Source: Alphaproteobacteria bacterium MarineAlpha10_Bin2
Lineage (GTDB): Bacteria; Pseudomonadota; Alphaproteobacteria; UBA828
Assembly: GCA_002937555.1 (NCBI GenBank)
Contig: PTKB01000057.1
Span: 1 to 11,420, forward strand
Length of the DNA: 11,420 bases
Reading direction: 5' to 3'
Positions within the stretch are counted from its first letter, which is position 1, and each line of letters starts with the position of its first letter. Positions 6,199 to 11,420 of the stretch are shown here, one piece after another. The notes beneath the pieces were generated by a model that saw nothing but the letters and a program-made list of their open reading frames with translations, had not been told where the DNA came from and ran no database searches. The position numbers and the translations under genes were made by a program.

Positions 6199-7584
6199 TC
6201 ACGCAACCGGGCCAAACACATTCCCGCCACGCTTCTCCGCCGCAAATAATTCCGCCTGAAAACCGCGCTCGGCGGCCGATCTGACATAGTTTAGATGGGG
6301 TACCGCGAGCAGCCCGTCAAGGTCCCGAAACGCCGGCAGCGCCGGGCGGGCGGGCGGCGGAATCTGATCCAGCGCCGGTCCGCTATCCGCTATTGTTCGG
6401 CGCAGTTGTGAAATCCCCTCGGTTCCGAGCCTCCCGAGCGTGCATGACCCCTTGATTTCGGCGCGCCGGGGGAGCGTCGCGCGGAAGCGGTTGTCCCACA
6501 CCAGCCGTTCGCCTGGTTGCATGGTCACCGGATCCGCGACGGCGCCGGGCTCGCGGCAGATCAACAGCATGCCGCGATACGGCAAGATGCGGCAGCCGCC
6601 AAGGGTGGCGCCGCGCTTGGGATAGCCGGCGCGCAATTGCTCCGACAAGTGTTCGACGCGCTCGAGGCGGGCGCCGAACCGGCGGGCGCCGACGCTCGCC
6701 ACCAAGCGGTCGAGGACGCGCAGGGACACCGCCTGCGGCGCGCTTTGCCAGGCGCCCCAGTCAAGGCGGAAGAAGCCGGCCGGATGGGCTGCCGCCGCGC
6801 GCGCCAGCAACTCACCGCAGGCGATATCGAGCGCCGCGCGGTCTTGGCCGGCACGGCGCGCCGTGCGCGCAAGGCGGGCCGCGGTCATGCCCTCGCCGCC
6901 CAGCGTTTCGAGCGCCACCGCCAAACGGGTGCGGGCATAGGCGGAACTGCGGTTGGACGGATCGTCGATCCAGGCTTGCGCGCTGACCCGCAGCACTGCT
7001 TTCAAGCGGCACTCGGGCACTGAGAGGAGCGGGCGAATAAGACGCACCGCACGGCCGCACGGCGTTTCCAGGTCATGTACCAGCGGCATCGCCGCCAAGC
7101 CATCGCCGCCGCTGCCGGCCGAAAGCCTGAGCAACACGGTCACCGCCTGATCTTCCAACTGATGGCCGCTCAACAGGTGGAGCACGTGATAGCGCGCGCA
7201 CCACGCGGCCAGGCGGGCGATCCGCGCCGCCCGCGCCGCCGCCTGCACGCCGCTCTTGGGCTTCTGCCCGCGCCACGGCAGCGTACAATGCGCGATGCCG
7301 CGCGCTTTCAGCCAGCTCGCCACCTGATGCGCTTCGGCGGGGGATTCTTGGCGCAGGCCGTGTTCGACGGTGAGCGCCGTGACGCGGCCCTTGCGTCGGC
7401 GCGCCCAGCGATCGGCCAGCAGGCAAAGCGCCAGGCTGTCGGAACCGCCGGAGACCGCGACGGCGAGATGCGGGGCCGGCTCAAAAGGCCCGGCCGGCGT
7501 CATCAGACGGGCGAACTCGGCGAGGCTTAAGGGTTTGGCGGAAGCGGGCGCGCGGTCGGGCGGGACAATATCAGGCGTCTTCAT
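6199..7584 (-). CDS. tilS: tRNA(Ile)-lysidine synthase TilS
   Basis: TilS uses ATP and lysine to convert C34 of the CAU-anticodon tRNA-Ile to lysidine, so that the tRNA reads AUA and is charged with Ile; it is essential in most bacteria. The 461-residue protein has a PP-loop ATPase domain at about 38-225: the P-loop SGGSDS at 45-50, VEHGLR at 73-78 (usually VDHGLR), VQAAARAARIARLAAWC at 113-129, GHQLEDQAVT at 140-149, and WIDDPSN at 205-211. The remainder, about 230-461, would hold the substrate-binding and C-terminal tRNA-recognition domains and is much less conserved. An oddity is Val148 in place of the Glu of the usual DQxET motif. A predicted 30-residue N-terminal lead precedes the domain. 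The gene lies 39 bases after cpoB and 129 before ftsH, the same tilS-ftsH order as in many bacteria. Start ATG with a weak GAGA seven bases upstream. Confidence 0.96.
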   Translation of the reverse strand: MKTPDIVPPDRAPASAKPLSLAEFARLMTPAGPFEPAPHLAVAVSGGSDSLALCLLADRWARRRKGRVTALTVEHGLRQESPAEAHQVASWLKARGIAHCTLPWRGQKPKSGVQAAARAARIARLAAWCARYHVLHLLSGHQLEDQAVTVLLRLSAGSGGDGLAAMPLVHDLETPCGRAVRLIRPLLSVPECRLKAVLRVSAQAWIDDPSNRSSAYARTRLAVALETLGGEGMTAARLARTARRAGQDRAALDIACGELLARAAAAHPAGFFRLDWGAWQSAPQAVSLRVLDRLVASVGARRFGARLERVEHLSEQLRAGYPKRGATLGGCRILPYRGMLLICREPGAVADPVTMQPGERLVWDNRFRATLPRRAEIKGSCTLGRLGTEGISQLRRTIADSGPALDQIPPPARPALPAFRDLDGLLAVPHLNYVRSAAERGFQAELFAAEKRGGNVFGPVA

Positions 7585-7623
7585 GGCGTTGTCTCGACTG
7601 CCCGGCAGGCGCGCGCGTATCGG

Positions 7624-8667
7624 CTAAGGGCAACGTGCCGCGTTGCGCCCGCGCTCCGCCGCCTGGCGCACATTGACCGGCATGTCGGGATATTTGCGGT
7701 CCAGCTCCGCGAACGCTTGGCAGGCTTCGCGCGTGCGCTCCAAATTGGCCAGCGCCATGCCGAGCTTGACCATGTTGTCGGGCGCCTTGCCGCCTTCGGG
7801 ATATGTCTGGAGATTGGTCGCGTAGATGCGCGCGGCATCGCCGAACATCTTTCTGGCATAGAAAGTCTCGCCGCGCCAAAAGGATGCGTTGTCGGCCAGC
7901 GGATGGTCGCCATGGACCTCGATGAAGGCGCTGAGCACGCTGTCGGCTTCGTCATATTGCGCCTTGCGCAGCAGACCGAGCGCGTATTTGTAACGTTCCT
8001 CCGGCGTGCCGTCCGGCAGAACCGAAGCGCGCGCTGTTTGTTGGGGCTCGGGCGCGATCGGCTCGGCGACGCCGTCCTCGAGCGGGATGGTGCCGAGAAT
8101 ACGCGGCGCGCCGGAAGGTTGATATCCTTCATCGGTGTCGACCAGCGAGTTGGCGCCGCCGGTCCGCGCCGGATCGCTGCCGGCGGGATCGGGCAATTCG
8201 AGAGTTTGGCCGTTGCCGGACGCGGCCTGGGATGTCGATTCAAGCGCGGTGAGACGGAAATCCACATCCGCCACGAGCTTTCCGAGACGCGCATCCATGC
8301 GTTCGATCAGGTTTCGCAACTCGTCGAACTGGCCTTCGATCCTGCGCATCTCGTTTTGATCGATTTGATCAATCCGCGATTCGACTACAGCCAGCCGGCG
8401 GTTGGAAACGTCGTCCGTGGCGGGCGACGACGAACCCGCCGATGCCGCCGCCTCACCGCCACTCTTGGTGAAGACATATTGCTGCAATTCCTGAAATTGC
8501 TTGGACAACGATGCCAGATTGCCTTTTAGAAGCTCAATCTGGCTGCGCAGAACCGTCGTGTCATTCTGCGCATCGGCCGGCGACGAAAGCGCGAGAAACG
8601 CCGCCAGCCCGACTGCGAGCAGAGCCGCGTTCAGCGCCCTCATCGGCTTCTTCGGCATCATCGGCAT
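7624..8667 (-). CDS. cpoB: Tol-Pal cell division coordinator CpoB (YbgF)
   Basis: CpoB is a periplasmic TolA-binding protein that, in E. coli, couples Tol-Pal driven outer-membrane constriction with septal peptidoglycan synthesis. The 347-residue protein starts with a signal peptide: basic KKPMR at 6-10, hydrophobic core about 12-28, and cleavage probably after ADA at 33. Residues about 36-66 form a first coiled coil (LRSQIELLKGNLASLSKQFQELQ) and about 85-145 a second, matching the YbgF trimerisation region in kind. A Gly/Pro/Ser-rich linker covers about 146-220. TPR-like repeats fill 222-347: PEERYKYALGLLRKAQYDEA, then DNASFWRGETFYARKMFGDAA, then DNMVKLGMALANLERTREA. Several starts are possible. 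A GTG at 8670 immediately precedes this ATG, and ATGs at 8661, 8658 and 8643 are also in frame; none has a strong ribosome binding site, so the N-terminus is uncertain by up to eight residues. It lies about 30 bases after pal. Confidence 0.95.
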   Translation of the reverse strand: MPMMPKKPMRALNAALLAVGLAAFLALSSPADAQNDTTVLRSQIELLKGNLASLSKQFQELQQYVFTKSGGEAAASAGSSSPATDDVSNRRLAVVESRIDQIDQNEMRRIEGQFDELRNLIERMDARLGKLVADVDFRLTALESTSQAASGNGQTLELPDPAGSDPARTGGANSLVDTDEGYQPSGAPRILGTIPLEDGVAEPIAPEPQQTARASVLPDGTPEERYKYALGLLRKAQYDEADSVLSAFIEVHGDHPLADNASFWRGETFYARKMFGDAARIYATNLQTYPEGGKAPDNMVKLGMALANLERTREACQAFAELDRKYPDMPVNVRQAAERGRNAARCP

Positions 8668-8696
8668 CACCCGGCCGCCACGCTGACAGAATCGGG

Positions 8697-9260
8697 CTAA
8701 TTCACCACCGTGACGGAGCGCCGGTTGAGGCTCCAGGATTCCTCGTTATGGCCGAGCGCGTAAGGGCGTTCCTTGCCGTAACTGGTGGTGTTCAAACGTG
8801 ACGAATCCATCCCGAAGGCGATCAGATAATCACGTGCCGCCGTCGCGCGGCGTTCGCCAAGCGCCAAGTTATATTCGCGCGTTCCGCGCTCGTCGGCGTG
8901 GCCTTCGATCATGATGCTATGCTCCGGGAAGAGACGCAGCCACTCGGCCTGGCGCTCCAGGGTGCGCCGTCCTTCCGGCGTCAAAACCGCACTGTCATAA
9001 TTGAAAAACACACGGTCGCCGACATTCTGTACGAGGTCTTCCTGGGTCCCGGGAATGGGCGCTGAGGGATCGACCGAGGCAACTTCCACTTCACCACCGC
9101 CGCCACTGGAATCGCTCGTCTGCGCGGACGAGGTCTCAGTTGCATCGCCGTCGCCGACGGTTGCAGCGCTATCGTCGGACGTGCTTTCGCAAGCCGCCAC
9201 AATCAGCAATACGGCGGCCAAGGCCACGATCCGTTTTGCTCCAAAAATTCTCTTCCACAT
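8697..9260 (-). CDS. pal: Peptidoglycan-associated outer-membrane lipoprotein Pal
   Basis: Pal is an outer-membrane lipoprotein that binds peptidoglycan non-covalently and switches between TolB, TolA and the cell wall. The 187-residue precursor has a short basic N-terminus (MWKRIFGAKR), a hydrophobic core and the lipobox VAAC with Cys24 as the lipidated residue. Glu25 follows, not Asp, consistent with export to the outer membrane. Residues 25-70 are an unusually acidic, Ser/Thr/Gly-rich flexible tether with a run of four glycines at 53-56. Residues about 78-187 are an OmpA-like domain: FFNYDSAVLTPEG (85-97), IEGHADERGTREYNLALGERRA (118-139) with Asp123 and Arg138 as the likely diaminopimelate contacts, and the terminal LNRRSVTVVN. 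GGGAG-type Shine-Dalgarno sequence (GAGGGAG) ends seven bases before the ATG. It follows tolB after a long 199-base gap and may have its own promoter. Confidence 0.98.
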   Translation of the reverse strand: MWKRIFGAKRIVALAAVLLIVAACESTSDDSAATVGDGDATETSSAQTSDSSGGGGEVEVASVDPSAPIPGTQEDLVQNVGDRVFFNYDSAVLTPEGRRTLERQAEWLRLFPEHSIMIEGHADERGTREYNLALGERRATAARDYLIAFGMDSSRLNTTSYGKERPYALGHNEESWSLNRRSVTVVN

Positions 9261-9387
9261 CAGGTCGCTCCCTCAAGTAAGATTCAGATTGCCGACGGCT
9301 CGGGCGAGGCGCATGCGGTGCGAAAAGCATTCCGGCCTGTTTTGCCGAGCCAGTAGATAAACAAGTTTAAAAGGGTCTTATTTATGA

Positions 9388-9428
9388 TTGCCGATATGTA
9401 ATGCCTGTGATTTTTCAAGAATCGGCAA
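9388..9428 (-). repeat. Inverted repeat in the pal leader
   Basis: TTGCCGAT and ATCGGCAA form a perfect 8-base inverted repeat separated by 25 bases, between the tolB stop and pal. There is no T run directly after it, so it is not a convincing terminator. It could be a hairpin in a long pal leader, a processing site or a protein-binding dyad; nothing in the sequence decides between these. Confidence 0.35.
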
Positions 9429-9442
9429 AATAAGTGTGCCAA

Positions 9443-9471
9443 CTTATAACTCTCGATATTCATGGGATCAA
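9443..9471 (-). promoter_or_regulatory. Candidate sigma-70-type promoter for pal
   Basis: On the transcribed strand TTGATC (9471 to 9466, four of six to the -35 consensus) and TATAAG (9448 to 9443, five of six to the -10) are separated by exactly 17 bases. The -35 falls in the last tolB codons. Transcription would begin near 9436 and leave a leader of about 175 bases before pal, in AT-rich sequence that contains an inverted repeat. The match is by eye and functional use is inference. Confidence 0.4.
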
Positions 9472-10833
9472 GGGCGACCAAGCCGGATCGGAAGCCGCCG
9501 TGGTCGTGAACAATATCATCTCATGATGGCCGGTGATATCGACCGTGACCAATTCCGAAGAATCGGGATTGCGCTCGGTTTGCCTAAAAAACATCAAGAC
9601 CCGCCCGTTGGGCGCCCATGTCGGACCCTCCACCAGAAAATCCTGCGATAAGATGCGTTCTCCGGTGCCTTCCGGTTTTATCACGCCGATAGAGAATCTC
9701 CCTCTATAGCTTTTGGTGAAGGCAATCAAATCTCCGCGAGGTGACCACACCGGCGTGCCGTAGCGGCCTTTGCCGAAAGTAATGCGCCGCGCCTTCGATC
9801 CTTGGCGGTCCATGACATAAATCTGCTGCTCGCCGCTGCGGTCGGATTCGAAGACGATCTGTTGGCCGTCCGGCGAATAGGAGGGCGCGGTATCGATGGC
9901 GCCATTATCGGTCAACCGGCGCACTTTGTGGCTGCGCAAATCCATTTCGAACAAATCCGAATTGCCGTCCGCCGCATAAGTTAGGACGACGCTGTTGCCG
10001 TCGGGCGAGAAGCGCGGCGCGAAGGTCATGCCGGGAAAATTTCCAAGCACTTCCTGCTGCCCCGAATCGATCCTGCGCAACACCACCCGGGGGATGCCAT
10101 TCTCGTAAGACAGATAGGTAATCTCCTGGGCCGTCGGCGAAAAGCGCGGCGTCAGCACCAGCTGTTTGCCGTCGGACAGAAACCGCAGATTTTCGCCGTC
10201 CTGGTCCATGATCGCGAGGCGCTTGATGCGCGCATCGAGCGGGCCGGTCTCGGCGATGTAGACGATACGCGTATCGAAATAGCCGACTTCGCCGGTCAGC
10301 CGTTCATAGATGGCGTCAGTCACCTTATGGGCAATGCGCCGCCATTGGCTCGACGCGCTACCGAGGCGCAATCCGACCAAATGCTGTTCGGCAAATATGT
10401 CCCACAGACGGAATTCGACTTCCAATTTGTCTCCGGCCATGATTCGCACACGGCCGGTCACCAGGGCCTGGGCGTTGATCTGACGCCAATCGGCGAAGCG
10501 CGGCCCGCTCAGCATGGCCTCCGGGCGCTGGATAAAGGCGCGTTGGTCGATGGGGCGGAACAGACCGGAGCGTTCCAGATTGCGCGCCACGACTTCGGAA
10601 ATTCTGCGTCCGAACTTTGCCGCGTCGTCGGATTCGCCGTAGAGATCGGAAATCGCGACCGGCATCGGCTCCACTTGCCCGCGCGTGATATCGACGCGCA
10701 GATCGGCCTGCGCAGAGACCAGCGGGACAACAATGGCGAAGGTCAGGGCAAGCAGCCACAGGGTGGTGCGCAACGGCCCTCCCCGGCGGTCATACGCGGC
10801 CTTGCGTGGTTCACTCCCGGTCTCGCAAATCAT
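9460..10833 (-). CDS. tolB: Tol-Pal system beta-propeller protein TolB
   Basis: TolB is the periplasmic partner of Pal; its N-terminus is pulled by TolA, which controls whether Pal is free to bind peptidoglycan. From ATG 10833 the protein has 457 residues. A signal peptide with core LWLLALTFAIVVPLV (about 25-39) ends near SAQA-D at 43. An N-terminal alpha/beta domain covers about 44-183 (VEPMPVAISDL near its start). Residues about 188-457 form a six-bladed propeller, seen as repeats of the TolB type: TPRFSP, APRFSPDG, APSYSPDGQQIVFESDRSG, TPVWSPRGDLIAFT, GPTWAPNG and the closing DPAWSP. The start is uncertain. GGAG sits nine bases before ATG 10833. A TTG at 10771-10773 with GGGGAGG just upstream would give 437 residues and a signal peptide without the long basic lead. 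A GTG at 10914 would overlap tolA. The gap to tolA is 41 bases, so the two are surely co-transcribed. Confidence 0.97.
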   Translation of the reverse strand: MICETGSEPRKAAYDRRGGPLRTTLWLLALTFAIVVPLVSAQADLRVDITRGQVEPMPVAISDLYGESDDAAKFGRRISEVVARNLERSGLFRPIDQRAFIQRPEAMLSGPRFADWRQINAQALVTGRVRIMAGDKLEVEFRLWDIFAEQHLVGLRLGSASSQWRRIAHKVTDAIYERLTGEVGYFDTRIVYIAETGPLDARIKRLAIMDQDGENLRFLSDGKQLVLTPRFSPTAQEITYLSYENGIPRVVLRRIDSGQQEVLGNFPGMTFAPRFSPDGNSVVLTYAADGNSDLFEMDLRSHKVRRLTDNGAIDTAPSYSPDGQQIVFESDRSGEQQIYVMDRQGSKARRITFGKGRYGTPVWSPRGDLIAFTKSYRGRFSIGVIKPEGTGERILSQDFLVEGPTWAPNGRVLMFFRQTERNPDSSELVTVDITGHHEMILFTTTAASDPAWSPLIP

Positions 10834-10874
10834 GCGTCTCGTCTCCGCTTCGTCATCATGTTGATAGTCGCATC

Positions 10875-11420
10875 TTATACAGGCGGGCGAAATATCATCG
10901 TAACATCGCGCCACTCATTATAGTCATCGCCAAAGCGCCGCAACGCTTTGATCGGGCTCGCTTTCTGAACCGCGCGGCGGGCGCTCTCCGCCATCGCGCG
11001 GAAATTCGGGTCCTCGGCGTAATTGGCGCCGAGAATCTCGGCGCTTTGCACCGCGCCGTCGCGCCCCAATCGAATGCGGATCGTGACCACCAAATCGCCG
11101 GCGTCGCGCACACCCGCCGGCACGCTCCAATTTGCTTCCACCTGGGTCTTGATCAATGCCGCAACCTGATTGGCGAGCGCCAGCTTCATCGCCCGCGTGC
11201 GCTGGGGCTGGTCCTGTTTCTCGGCCTTCGGCTTGGGCGGTGGCGTATCCGCCACATTGGCGAGGAGCGTGCTGAACTCGGGCTCAGGTTTTGGTTTCTC
11301 CTTGGGCTCTTCTTCGGCGACGCTTTTCAACAGCGAATTGAAACTGTGTTGCGCTGGCGCCGGCTTGGGACGCGGCTTGGGCACGCTGGCTTGGCGCACC
11401 GGCGCCGGCTCGGGCTCCGG
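10875..11420 (-). CDS. tolA: TolA, C-terminal part (5' end beyond the window)
   Basis: TolA is the inner-membrane-anchored protein of the Tol machine that reaches across the periplasm to TolB, Pal and CpoB, powered by TolQR. Only the last 181 residues are here; the frame is open to the right edge, so the transmembrane anchor is not visible. The first 100 or so visible residues are rich in Pro, Lys and Glu (PKPRPKPAPAQ, EEEPKEKPKPEPE), with two short hydrophobic islands (FNSLLKSVAEE and FSTLLANVAD) that look like a repeated motif. The last 85 or so form the TolA/TonB-type C-terminal domain: IKTQVEANWSVPAGVRDAGDLVVTIRIRL, then NYAEDPNFRAMAESARRAVQKASPI, ending WRDVTMIFRPPV. The neighbour tolB follows by 41 bases. 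A TonB-family protein is the alternative, but position next to tolB and pal settles it as TolA. Confidence 0.95.
   Translation of the reverse strand, partial: PEPEPAPVRQASVPKPRPKPAPAQHSFNSLLKSVAEEEPKEKPKPEPEFSTLLANVADTPPPKPKAEKQDQPQRTRAMKLALANQVAALIKTQVEANWSVPAGVRDAGDLVVTIRIRLGRDGAVQSAEILGANYAEDPNFRAMAESARRAVQKASPIKALRRFGDDYNEWRDVTMIFRPPV

Noticed and set aside
7717..8529. Plus-strand frame of 270 codons opposite cpoB
   Set aside because: Antisense to CpoB, whose signal peptide, coiled coils and TPR repeats are clear. No domain or plausible start context was seen for the antisense frame.
1..11420. Mobile element, CRISPR array, phage or defence system
   Set aside because: No transposase, integrase, terminal repeats, regularly spaced repeats, tRNA or defence gene was seen; every long minus-strand frame is a core gene.

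Overview
This window is a compact, GC-rich stretch of bacterial chromosome in which all ten recognisable genes lie on the minus strand, so it is transcribed from right to left. The proteins and the gene order are typical of an alphaproteobacterium. tolA, tolB, pal and cpoB are followed by tilS, ftsH, folP and glmM, an arrangement I know from Rhodospirillales-like genomes. Genus cannot be settled from the sequence alone.

Layout in transcription order: tolA (3' part only, cut by the right edge), tolB, pal, cpoB (ybgF), tilS, ftsH, folP, glmM, thiD, and an AraC-type HTH/O6-alkylguanine-DNA methyltransferase fusion whose catalytic end is cut by the left edge. Most gaps are 26 to 81 bases, consistent with one or a few polycistronic units. 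Two gaps are longer and clearly AT-rich: tolB-pal (about 200 bases) and tilS-ftsH (about 130 bases). Both carry promoter-like sequence and dyad symmetry, so they are the best places for internal promoters. No gene-free stretch exceeds 300 bases. I see no tRNA, rRNA, insertion sequence, CRISPR array or phage feature.

Functionally the block links envelope upkeep with housekeeping metabolism. TolA, TolB, Pal and CpoB are parts of the Tol-Pal machine that holds the outer membrane to peptidoglycan and constricts it at division. GlmM makes glucosamine-1-phosphate for peptidoglycan and LPS. FtsH is the membrane AAA+ protease, known in other bacteria to tune LPS synthesis. TilS makes the lysidine in the AUA-reading tRNA-Ile. 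FolP and ThiD belong to folate and thiamine synthesis. The last gene is a DNA alkylation response protein of a different theme.

This looks like ordinary core genome and I did not find an undescribed system. The points worth a second look are local: a TTG start on ftsH with a strong ribosome binding site, a Glu-to-Val change in the FolP GGxSTRP loop, a Glu-to-Val change in the TilS DQxET motif, promoter-like elements and dyads in the two AT-rich gaps, and a hairpin over the likely ribosome binding region of glmM.
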